Shown: in pieces, positions 1-7,080 of the stretch | Layout of the letters: each line of letters begins with the position of its first letter | How positions within the stretch are numbered: the first letter of the stretch is position 1 | IMG/VR virus record: IMGVR_UViG_3300008952_000229 | Coordinates: 1 to 28,524 of that record | Reading direction: 5' to 3' (one strand) | DNA from: a virus | Length of the DNA: 28,524 nucleotides | Notes under the pieces: generated by a model | Told to the model about the DNA's origin: nothing | The model's database searches: none | The model's input: the letters and a program-made list of their open reading frames with translations, nothing else | Position numbers and translations under genes: made by a program

Positions 1-9
1 TAAAAATGA

Positions 10-1593
10 ATGAGCTTTCAATTAGACAAAAAACAAAAAGTAAAAGAGATATTAAAGTGCGGCAAAGATTCTGCCTATTTTTTAAAGACGTATGCGAGGA
101 TCTCGCATCCACTACACGGTCTTATTTTATTTGACACGTATGACTTTCAGGACGATTTGCTGGATAACTTTAACGATTATCGTTTTAATGTTATTTTAAA
201 AGCCCGCCAGCTTGGCATCTCAACGATTACGGCTGGTTATATTGTTTGGATGATGTTATTTCATCGAGATAAAGCAATTCTTGTAATGGCAACAAAGTTT
301 GCAACGGCGGGTAACTTAGTAAAAAAAGTAAAAGGTATCATGCGTAATCTTCCAGACTGGTTAAAGATTGCCACTATTGATGTAGACAACAGAACTTCGT
401 TTGAGCTTTCTAACGGTTCTTCTATTAAGGCCGCCTCCACTTCTGGCGATGCTGGCCGTTCGGAGGCGTTGTCTCTTTTGGTATTGGACGAAGCGGCACA
501 CATCGAAGGTTTAGAAGAACTCTGGACAGGTTTGTATCCCACGCTATCCACCGGTGGACGCTGTATTGCTTTGTCTACTCCCAACGGTGTGGGAAATTGG
601 TTTCACAAGACGTGCACGGACGCAGACGCAGGAACAAACAATTTTAATTTGACAACTCTCATGTGGGATGTGCACCCTGAACGAGATGAAGAGTGGTATA
701 AGAAAGAAACCAAAAATATGTCGAAACGACAGATTGCACAAGAATTAGAATGTAACTTTAATACTTCAGGCGAAACTGTTATTGATCCTGATTGTATGGA
801 GTGGCTGTTGACGTGTGTGAGGGAGCCTAAATATCGTACTGGTTTTGATCGAAACTTTTGGATCTGGGAAGAACATGATCCCACGTGTAATTATTTAATG
901 GTAGTGGATGTTGCACGTGGAGACGCTGCTGACTATTCTACTTTTCATATTATAAAATTAGAAACATTAGAAGTGGTAGGAGAGTATCAAGGAAAGCCAA
1001 CCCCAGATATGTATGCCAATATGCTGAATCAAGTGGGTAGAGAATATGGGGGATGTATGCTGGTAGTTGAAAATAATAATATTGGATACACAGTACTAGA
1101 CAAGCTCATAGAATACCAATATCCCAATCTTTATTATTCAATTAAGTCCACCCATGAATATATTGAGCAACACCAGGCCGAAATAAGAAATAGCGCCATC
1201 CCAGGTTTCACCACTTCGATGAAGACGCGTCCCTTGATCGTCGCGAAATTAGAGGAGTTTATCAGAAACAAACTAATTAAAATATATTCTTCACGACTAG
1301 TAAACGAAATGAAAACTTTTATTTGGAAAAATGGCAAACCCCAAGCTATGAAAAGCTATCATGATGATCTAGTAATGGCTCTTGCTATAGGTTGCTGGGT
1401 ACGAGATACCGCTATTCAAGCAAACGCGCGAGATTTAAATTATCACAAAGCCTTCCTTGGTTCTATTAAAACTACCAATACATCCTTCAATACCAGGATA
1501 AGTGGCCAAGAGGGCTACAAAAAAGATAACATCTTTGATAAAATAAATGAAGCAAAGAATATGTATGATCAATATAAATGGATTATAAAGTGA
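10..1593 (+). CDS. gp17: Terminase large subunit (T4 gp17-like, TerL)
   Basis: DNA-packaging motor ATPase and headful nuclease, 527 residues; it docks on the portal and pumps genome into the prohead. Seen: a deviant Walker A, ARQLGIST at residues 65-72 (the P-loop lysine is replaced, with the basic residues upstream, as in many TerLs); Walker B LLVLDE at 156-161; coupling motif STPNG at 189-193. The RNase H-like nuclease follows with VVDVARGD around D300 and D308, E354 in VVENNN, and HDD at 451-453, giving the expected acidic triad. In-frame TAA (1-3) and TGA (7-9) stand directly before the ATG, so no earlier start is possible in this frame; its ribosome-binding site lies outside the window. 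The small subunit is not in the window. The portal gene follows after 9 bases. Confidence 0.96.
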   Translation: MSFQLDKKQKVKEILKCGKDSAYFLKTYARISHPLHGLILFDTYDFQDDLLDNFNDYRFNVILKARQLGISTITAGYIVWMMLFHRDKAILVMATKFATAGNLVKKVKGIMRNLPDWLKIATIDVDNRTSFELSNGSSIKAASTSGDAGRSEALSLLVLDEAAHIEGLEELWTGLYPTLSTGGRCIALSTPNGVGNWFHKTCTDADAGTNNFNLTTLMWDVHPERDEEWYKKETKNMSKRQIAQELECNFNTSGETVIDPDCMEWLLTCVREPKYRTGFDRNFWIWEEHDPTCNYLMVVDVARGDAADYSTFHIIKLETLEVVGEYQGKPTPDMYANMLNQVGREYGGCMLVVENNNIGYTVLDKLIEYQYPNLYYSIKSTHEYIEQHQAEIRNSAIPGFTTSMKTRPLIVAKLEEFIRNKLIKIYSSRLVNEMKTFIWKNGKPQAMKSYHDDLVMALAIGCWVRDTAIQANARDLNYHKAFLGSIKTTNTSFNTRISGQEGYKKDNIFDKINEAKNMYDQYKWIIK

Positions 1594-1602
1594 GAAAACT
1601 AA

Positions 1603-3618
1603 ATGCCCCCCTTTAAAGGAAAAAACCCTAACAACCCCCAGTCGGATTTATTTAAAGCCCTAACAAGGCTTTTTTCAGGTCCGATTATTAATTATCGCTC
1701 TCAATCGGGACGACGTATTAGAAGACAACATCTTGACAAATTCTCTTCTCGGTTTAAATCAGCATCAGGACAACAGTTTAAAAAGACATTATATAGCCCT
1801 TTAGATACTATTGCCACCAATGCTATAGCAAACCAACGACGTTCTGAAAGATATATTGATTTTGATCAAATGGAATATACGCCAGAGATCGCTTCTACGA
1901 TGGATATATATGCAGACGAAATGACTACATATTCTGATTTGCGACCCATGCTTAACATCAAGTGCCCCAATGAAGAATTGCGAGCAGTATTGGATGTGCT
2001 TTATAGTAGTGTTTTAAACTTAAATTATAATTTATTCGGGTGGAGTCGCACTATGTGTAAGTATGGCGATTTCTTTCTGTATTTGGACATTGACGAAAAA
2101 TATGGAGTCAAATCAGTTATTGCTCTCCCTCCCCAAGAAATTGAAAGACTAGAAGGAATGGACAGCACCAATCCCAACTATATCCAATATCAGTGGAATA
2201 GTGCGGGAATGACATTTGAAAATTGGCAAATGTGTCATTTTCGTATTTTAGGAAATGATAAGTATGCGCCGTATGGGACATCAATTCTAGAGCCAGCCAG
2301 ACGCATCTGGCGCCAGCTAACTTTGATGGAAGATGCGATGATGGCATATCGCGTGATCCGTTCCTCAGAACGTCGCCTTTTTAAGATTGATGTAGGTGCG
2401 ATTCCTCCACAGGATGTGGAGCAATACATGGAGAAGATTGTCACACAGCTTAAGCGCCACTCCGTGGTGGATCCTAAAACGGGACACATTGATTTGCGTT
2501 ATAACCCTATGAGCATTGAGGAAGATTATTTTATCCCCGTCCGTGCTGGCTCCGCGACAGACATTACAAATCTTGCTGGTGGAGCAAACACAACGCAGAT
2601 TGATGATATTAAGTACCTTAGAGATAAGTTATTCTCCGCTCTTAAAATTCCCCAATCATATCTCACGATGGGAGAGGGAGCCGAGGAAGACAAGACAACA
2701 TTAGCCCAAAAAGACATTCGTTTTGCTAGAACTATTCAAAGACTTCAGCGAGTGATTGTAGCAGAACTAACCAAGATTGGAATCATTCACTTGTATACCC
2801 TAGGATTTAGAGGAGATGATTTACTTTCATTTCAATTAAGCTTAAATAATCCTTCTAAGATTGCGGAATTGCAAGAGCTAGAACATTGGAAAACAAAGTT
2901 TGACACCGCAGCAAGCGCTACGGAAGGCTATTTCTCTCGTCGGTGGGTATCAGAACATATGTTTGGAATGACGCACGAAGAGTTTATTCGCAACCAGAGA
3001 GAGATGTATTATGATCGCATGCACGACGCTGCACTTCAACAAGTGGCAGAGGCATCGGCAGCAGAAGCCGCCGGCGCAGGTGCTGGCGCCATGGGTGGAG
3101 ATCTTGGCGGTGGCATGGGCGCAGATCTTGGTGGCGATCTTGGAATGGAGGCGCCTGGCGGGCCCGCCGAAATGCCGGCAACTGATGCCGCAGCTGCTGC
3201 AGCCCCTGAAGCAGCAGGTGAGGAATCCCCACTTTTGGCAGTTCCACCAGGATCGCGGAATTCTCCTCGTCTCACGCCTGGATCCAGGGGGAAGGTATAT
3301 AATCCTGTAAAGACAGACAAACGTGCAGCCGGCGCCCGTTCTCGTTCTTATGCTGCTAAATATTCGAAAGAAAAAGGCAGCAACACTAGAAGAGGAACGT
3401 TGCCGGGTTATGGCGATATACAATCTCTTGTAAAAATGGATGGCTTAACTAATGGAATTTATGAAGAAGAACAATCTACTTATAGTTTGAGAGAACAAAC
3501 AGAAGAGAAACAACTATTTACAATTAATGAATCTCTACGCAGCCTACTTCACGAATTGGAAACTAAAGACTTAATAACGGAGCAAAAGAATGAAGACAAA
3601 ACACAACAAGAAACGTAA
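1603..3618 (+). CDS. gp20: Portal vertex protein (T4 gp20-like)
   Basis: Forms the dodecameric ring at the capsid vertex that nucleates the prohead, binds TerL and later the neck. 671 residues, longer than T4 gp20 (524). The core is recognisable by the segment at about residues 343-385, where KLFSALKIPQSYL leads into the MGEG loop and the helix KDIRFARTIQRLQRVI, typical of gp20 homologues. From about residue 484 to 552 the chain turns into a low-complexity Ala/Gly run with repeated GGDLGG-type units, followed by a basic Arg/Ser/Gly stretch and a final charged helix. This C-terminal extension of roughly 190 residues has no T4 counterpart I can name. The 3' end overlaps the next gene by 29 bases. 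Confidence 0.95.
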   Translation: MPPFKGKNPNNPQSDLFKALTRLFSGPIINYRSQSGRRIRRQHLDKFSSRFKSASGQQFKKTLYSPLDTIATNAIANQRRSERYIDFDQMEYTPEIASTMDIYADEMTTYSDLRPMLNIKCPNEELRAVLDVLYSSVLNLNYNLFGWSRTMCKYGDFFLYLDIDEKYGVKSVIALPPQEIERLEGMDSTNPNYIQYQWNSAGMTFENWQMCHFRILGNDKYAPYGTSILEPARRIWRQLTLMEDAMMAYRVIRSSERRLFKIDVGAIPPQDVEQYMEKIVTQLKRHSVVDPKTGHIDLRYNPMSIEEDYFIPVRAGSATDITNLAGGANTTQIDDIKYLRDKLFSALKIPQSYLTMGEGAEEDKTTLAQKDIRFARTIQRLQRVIVAELTKIGIIHLYTLGFRGDDLLSFQLSLNNPSKIAELQELEHWKTKFDTAASATEGYFSRRWVSEHMFGMTHEEFIRNQREMYYDRMHDAALQQVAEASAAEAAGAGAGAMGGDLGGGMGADLGGDLGMEAPGGPAEMPATDAAAAAAPEAAGEESPLLAVPPGSRNSPRLTPGSRGKVYNPVKTDKRAAGARSRSYAAKYSKEKGSNTRRGTLPGYGDIQSLVKMDGLTNGIYEEEQSTYSLREQTEEKQLFTINESLRSLLHELETKDLITEQKNEDKTQQET

Positions 3619-4423
3619 TACAGCTTTTGTATACGAAGCGCTTGTCAAAGAAGCTACTGTTGCCATTTTAAAAAACGATTCAAACAGAAGAAATATAGCA
3701 ATCAAAGTAATAAAAAAGCATTTCAAGCCTGGAAGTGTGTTGAGAAGAGATTTAGATTGCTATCGTTCGTTGTGTGAAAATCAGAATTTAGATCGCGTCA
3801 TGGCAGAAAAGATATTGCGCGAAGCTAAATTACAACACAAGCTTATTGATCCAACTGGTTTATTCAAACAACAAACCAAGTTAATTCACGATGTTAACAA
3901 AGATGTATCACCATCAGTTTTTGCTAATTTCGTACCCAACTACAAATCGTTGGCAACTATTATGCAGATTTTTTCAGATCGTATTTCTCCTAAAAATCAA
4001 ATTATTTTAGAAAATGAGATTATTCAACGCATGACAATAGGCAGAGAAGAGGTGGAGAAAGGAGAAGTTATTGATGGGTTGGTTTATAAAACATTCGCCA
4101 CTAAGTTTAATAAGAAATATGAGAATGAGCTTTTAAATGAGCAAAAGCAACTGCTACATTATTATGTTGCTTCGTTCGCAGATAATGCTGTGGAGTTGAA
4201 GTTGTTTTTAAATGAAGAGCTACCGCGCCTTACAACTGCATTGCGTACCGCTCAAGATATAAATGAGATTAAAGAAGACGAAGAGATGCTAACAAAGACT
4301 CAATCAGTTATTGATCGTCTGGAGACATTAGGAGCTAGTGAGATTAACGAAGAGCTTCTTTTGACAGTTATGCGAACTCAAGCGCTTGTAAAGGAAATTT
4401 ATAACGATGCCCATAACCATTAA
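3590..4423 (+). CDS. Conserved-looking phage protein next to portal, unknown function
   Basis: 277 residues, predicted soluble and mostly helical, rich in Lys and Glu. The N-terminus is strongly basic (MKTKHNKKRN), followed by a helix AFVYEALVKEATVAIL and a long Leu/Glu-rich C-terminal half (about 180-277) that looks like helical bundle or coiled coil. No signal peptide, membrane segment or catalytic motif is visible. A GGAG at about 3580 precedes the ATG with normal spacing; the start lies inside the portal gene and the end overlaps the next gene by 17 bases, so it is translated as part of the head-assembly operon. Position between portal and protease is where T4 carries its small prohead-core genes 67 and 68, but I see no similarity to them, so a core or portal-assembly role is only inference from place. 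Confidence 0.8.
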   Translation: MKTKHNKKRNTAFVYEALVKEATVAILKNDSNRRNIAIKVIKKHFKPGSVLRRDLDCYRSLCENQNLDRVMAEKILREAKLQHKLIDPTGLFKQQTKLIHDVNKDVSPSVFANFVPNYKSLATIMQIFSDRISPKNQIILENEIIQRMTIGREEVEKGEVIDGLVYKTFATKFNKKYENELLNEQKQLLHYYVASFADNAVELKLFLNEELPRLTTALRTAQDINEIKEDEEMLTKTQSVIDRLETLGASEINEELLLTVMRTQALVKEIYNDAHNH

Positions 4424-4943
4424 GATTGGAAAACCTAATGAAGGAAGCGTGCGTTTAGATTTAAATGTACGGAAAAGCGTCAGTGGAGATTTAATGATCT
4501 TTGATCATGGAGATATCGATATTGTATTATCAACTGCAAAAAACAAAGTTATAACATTTCCGAAAGAAGCCATGTCTGATTTGGCATATGGCGCCCAAAA
4601 TCGTCTTTTTACATATCTCCATAAGAAAGGAATAGTAATCCCCGAATCGATTCATGCTGGTGGTTTTTATGGCTCTATCGAGGCTGATATGGAAACGCCC
4701 TCATCCGAACAATTAAGTGCCCCTAAGTTAGCTCTTATTAATATATCTCGTTTTATAGAAGAAGAGCGTCCTTATTTTGAAGCCACCGAAGCAATAATAT
4801 CGATGGACGACGAAGAATTGATACACCCGGATAAAGAAGACTCAACCGAGCTTGGAGATGTTCCGCAGAAGGTTGAACAAGGTTCGATTCGCAAAGGATA
4901 TGTTAGGGATCCGTATTCGCTAAGTTATCTGTATACGATGTAG
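4407..4943 (+). CDS. Unknown protein in head-assembly operon
   Basis: 178 residues, not recognised. The first 95 or so residues alternate hydrophobic and charged residues in short stretches (ITIKIGKP, VRLDLNVRK, IDIVLST), suggesting a beta-rich domain; the rest is acidic with a Glu/Asp-rich patch at about 115-150 and an aromatic tail ending SYLYTM. No signal peptide or membrane segment. AAGGAAA at about 4391 serves as ribosome-binding site; the start overlaps the upstream gene by 17 bases and the next gene begins 10 bases after the stop. Co-translation with portal and protease genes suggests a virion-assembly role, nothing more specific. Confidence 0.75.
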   Translation: MPITIKIGKPNEGSVRLDLNVRKSVSGDLMIFDHGDIDIVLSTAKNKVITFPKEAMSDLAYGAQNRLFTYLHKKGIVIPESIHAGGFYGSIEADMETPSSEQLSAPKLALINISRFIEEERPYFEATEAIISMDDEELIHPDKEDSTELGDVPQKVEQGSIRKGYVRDPYSLSYLYTM

Positions 4944-4953
4944 GAGTGTTTCT

Positions 4954-5409
4954 GTGTCTGAGATGAAATTGATAATGGAGAATTGGCGCCTTGCGAATTT
5001 GACCGAAGGTTTAAACACTGTCGGTGATTTAATTAATGTCATACAAACCGTCAAAAGAGATAAGATGTTAAAGAAAGGCGGCAAGCTGATAGCCAAGTTG
5101 GCTACTGGGGGCTTGGGAGACGTTGCTGATTTTTTAGGCGCAGCTATGGATGCAGGTGACTTTGCGTCAGCTTTGTATGGCGGAGATTTATCACAGAAAA
5201 AACAACCCCCAGGACTAGAAGCAATTGCTATTGATCCAGATATTTCTAGAATTGTAGATGATGATATAGAAAAAGCTTTTTTAAAACACCTGTCCGCACA
5301 ACTCGAAGAGCTAGATCCGCAAACCCCATTAAGCCAAGTTAATACTACCGCGATGCTGCAGGCTTTTATAGCTCAGAATTTTAACAACAAAACTGTAAAG
5401 GATAACTAA
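4954..5409 (+). CDS. Unknown small protein, GTG start, possible head-targeted protein
   Basis: 151 residues. GTG is chosen because GGAG at 4943-4946 lies 7 bases upstream; the ATG at 4963 would be 16 bases away. The N-terminus (MSEMKLIMENWRLANLTEG) is an amphipathic peptide ending in a Leu-x-Glu, the kind of site cut by T4-type prohead proteases. Residues about 45-75 form a Gly/Ala/Leu-rich stretch (KLATGGLGDVADFLGAAMDA) that might be a weak amphipathic or membrane-interacting helix; the C-terminal half is a charged helical region. The stop overlaps the next start (TAATG). Function unknown; an internal head protein is a possibility by context and N-terminal pattern. Confidence 0.75.
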   Translation: MSEMKLIMENWRLANLTEGLNTVGDLINVIQTVKRDKMLKKGGKLIAKLATGGLGDVADFLGAAMDAGDFASALYGGDLSQKKQPPGLEAIAIDPDISRIVDDDIEKAFLKHLSAQLEELDPQTPLSQVNTTAMLQAFIAQNFNNKTVKDN

Positions 5410-5723
5410 TGGAACTTTTGACTTTTATACTCGCAGCTTATGGCTTAACTCAAATATTAGTGTACGGCAGCATTTTTGATGGATGGCGCCCCACAGAAGG
5501 AAAACTAGGAGAGCTATTCAAGTGTCCAATGTGTATGGGATTTTGGGTAGGCGCACTTTTAATGTTTCTTTCTCCGTTTACAGAACTATTTAGTTTTGAC
5601 GTATCTGTTGACAATTTTTTGATTTTAGGATGTATCTCTTCGGGGACATCATATATATTAAATATGACATTCGGAGACGAAGGTATTAAGCTATTTAAAA
5701 CAGTAGAGGTAAAAAATGACTAA
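5409..5723 (+). CDS. Small membrane protein with CPMC motif (DUF1360-like)
   Basis: 104 residues with three likely transmembrane segments at about 3-20, 44-60 and 69-88. Between the first two is ELFKCPMCMGFWVGA, with C39 and C42; a Cys-x-x-Cys directly before a Gly-Phe-Trp hydrophobic helix is the hallmark of the DUF1360 family of small bacterial and phage membrane proteins, whose function is unknown. AAGGA at 5398-5402 and a TAATG overlap with the upstream stop support the start. It is odd to find an inner-membrane protein in the middle of a head-assembly operon; T4 proheads do assemble on the inner membrane (via gp40), so a membrane anchor for assembly is a possible but untested idea. Confidence 0.8.
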   Translation: MELLTFILAAYGLTQILVYGSIFDGWRPTEGKLGELFKCPMCMGFWVGALLMFLSPFTELFSFDVSVDNFLILGCISSGTSYILNMTFGDEGIKLFKTVEVKND

Positions 5724-5808
5724 CTTTTGGACACAGAAATGGATGCTTCAACCAGTAAGGAATTGCTGTAAGGGATCAATACCCGCGCGGGTGATGCCCG
5801 CAATATAG
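5716..5808 (+). CDS. Very short ORF, 30 residues, unknown
   Basis: A 30-codon frame (begins MTNFWTQKWMLQP, ends ARVMPAI) starting inside the last codons of the DUF1360-like gene. It is supported by AGAGGT at 5705-5710, only 5 bases before the ATG, and it fills the otherwise empty 95-base gap before the next gene; its TAG stop abuts the GAGG ribosome-binding site of that gene. The peptide has two Trp early and a Cys pair. It contains a GC-rich hairpin in its last third. Could be a genuine micro-protein or a leader that couples translation to the next gene; coding status is uncertain because of the length. Confidence 0.4.
   Translation: MTNFWTQKWMLQPVRNCCKGSIPARVMPAI
5787..5801 (+). other. GC-rich hairpin before ribosome-binding site
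   Basis: GCGGG and CCCGC (5787-5791 and 5797-5801) form a 5-bp stem over a TGATG loop; the left arm is also part of a perfect 12-base palindrome (5781-5792), so two alternative folds exist. No T-run follows, so it is not a standard terminator. It sits 6 bases before GAGG at 5808-5811 and could influence initiation of the 5819 gene. Confidence 0.45.
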
Positions 5809-5818
5809 AGGAATACAA

Positions 5819-6472
5819 ATGAAGATTACTAAATCACAACTTAAACAGATAGTTGAAGAAGAGATATCTAATGTTACTTCGGAAGCGATGTACGGCGCCG
5901 GCGAAACAGGCAGAAGAAAGATTGGCATGCAGGACGTAGCAGGCAACTATCTGCGCGATCAGAAGAAGGGCGAGGAACCTTACGCTCCCGATATACAGAG
6001 AATATGGGAATCGGCACTTGAAGATGAGATTAAAAAGGCGCCCACCGCTGGTTTTGAAAAATGGTCTGATGATTATCGATATTATCTTTTTTCTAAGAGA
6101 ACCGTAATTAATGAATTTAAGCATATAATGGAAAAGTGGGGTAAAGACTATTGGGTAAGCCGCGCAAAACAAGCACTAAAAACTGGTGATTCCATCTTTC
6201 CAGAGGCTAGTGAGAGCCGTGGTGGCCCACCAAATATGGATGAAGATGGCTGGCCACGAGTCCCAGAAGATGCCAATCCGGTACCTGACTCAGTATATAA
6301 ACCGGGAGAGTTTCCAACGGAACAGTGGTACAAGTTTGTTCCGCCGGCTGGTGGATTCGAAGGTAGAGAAGCTGGACCCGCCCCAGAAGGGGAATATGAT
6401 ATTCCGTTTCAAGAGTCTATGATTACGCGGATTATCCAAGAAGAATTAAAGAGGTTTTTAAAAAATAAATAA
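5819..6472 (+). CDS. Unknown protein with capsid-targeting-like N-terminus
   Basis: 217 residues. The first 18 (MKITKSQLKQIVEEEISN) form a Lys/Gln/Ile/Glu amphipathic helix ending in consecutive Glu, similar in kind to the start of the proteins at 7073 and 9850. Residues about 60-120 are Trp/Tyr/Lys-rich helical (IQRIWESALEDEIKKAP, HIMEKWGKDYWVSRAKQAL), then a Pro/Gly/Glu-rich linker at 130-195, and a C-terminal helix RIIQEELKRFLKNK that echoes the N-terminal pattern. GAGG at 5808-5811 is 7 bases before the ATG. The stop overlaps the protease start (TAATG). T4 internal head proteins carry a short N-terminal capsid-targeting sequence removed by the gp21 protease; a similar role here is inference from pattern and position. 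Confidence 0.75.
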   Translation: MKITKSQLKQIVEEEISNVTSEAMYGAGETGRRKIGMQDVAGNYLRDQKKGEEPYAPDIQRIWESALEDEIKKAPTAGFEKWSDDYRYYLFSKRTVINEFKHIMEKWGKDYWVSRAKQALKTGDSIFPEASESRGGPPNMDEDGWPRVPEDANPVPDSVYKPGEFPTEQWYKFVPPAGGFEGREAGPAPEGEYDIPFQESMITRIIQEELKRFLKNK

Positions 6473-7080
6473 TGGGAAAAGTACTTTTACGAGAATATTA
6501 CGAACTCTGCGAGGGTGGCGTATGTCAAGATCTTTTGACAGAAGATGAAAAAAGATTTGTGTCAAACGGCGGCATGATGCTTTCGGGCAAATTACAAGAA
6601 GCCGATATACAAAACGGTAATGGAAGAGTTTACCCTTTCAAAACTTTGATGAGAGAAGTTAAGAATTACCAAAAGCTCGTAAAAGAAAAAAGAGCGCTGG
6701 GAGAATTAGATCATCCCGATGACTCAGTTATTAATCTCAAAAACGCATCACATATGGTTACTTCTGTTTGGATGGAGGACAAAAGTGTGATGGGTAAAGT
6801 AAAAGTTTTAAACACTCCTTCTGGCAATATTCTTCGTTCACTGGTAGAGTCGGGTGTTAAGCTTGGTATCTCTTCTCGTGGGATGGGCTCTGTGAGCGAG
6901 AACAACGGCGCTACCACGGTACAAGACGATTTTCAATTGATCTGTTTTGATTTCGTTTCTGAGCCATCAACTCCAGGGGCATATATGATGTCCGAAGCAA
7001 AGAATTTAAAAGAATCCAATATATTCACACGAGCAGATCGAATCAATCGCTTATTAAATGAGGTATTAGCAGATGAATAA
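6472..7080 (+). CDS. gp21: Prohead core protease (T4 gp21-like)
   Basis: Serine protease that assembles inside the prohead, trims capsid and core proteins and then itself before packaging. 202 residues, close to T4 gp21 (212). Seen: an NGRVYP segment at 50-55, GELDHP with the likely catalytic His81, LGISSRGMGSV with the likely nucleophile Ser134 or Ser135, and an acidic partner probably in CFDFVSEPS (Asp160). This His-Ser order and the SSRG context are those of the gp21 family (MEROPS U9/S80 type). The best upstream purine motif (GAGG about 6450) is too far away, so translation probably depends on coupling through the TAATG overlap. It overlaps the next gene by 8 bases. Confidence 0.95.
   Translation: MGKVLLREYYELCEGGVCQDLLTEDEKRFVSNGGMMLSGKLQEADIQNGNGRVYPFKTLMREVKNYQKLVKEKRALGELDHPDDSVINLKNASHMVTSVWMEDKSVMGKVKVLNTPSGNILRSLVESGVKLGISSRGMGSVSENNGATTVQDDFQLICFDFVSEPSTPGAYMMSEAKNLKESNIFTRADRINRLLNEVLADE

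Noticed and set aside
6-8. ATG overlapping the first bases of the window
   Set aside because: Opens a different frame from TerL and has no support; TerL starts at 10 behind two in-frame stops.
2950-3423. Open frames on both strands opposite the portal C-terminus
   Set aside because: Caused by the GC-rich Ala/Gly repeat of the portal; peptides are Cys/His/Arg-rich with no start signal.
3513-3520. ACTATTTA inside the portal gene
   Set aside because: In coding sequence (Gln-Leu-Phe-Thr), 70 bases before the 3590 start with no terminator or gap; treated as chance, though a weak internal promoter is possible.
5585-5592. ACTATTTA inside the DUF1360-like gene, and CTATTTA at 5691-5697
   Set aside because: Both are coding; they lie near the 5716 and 5819 starts but lack the intergenic context of the others.
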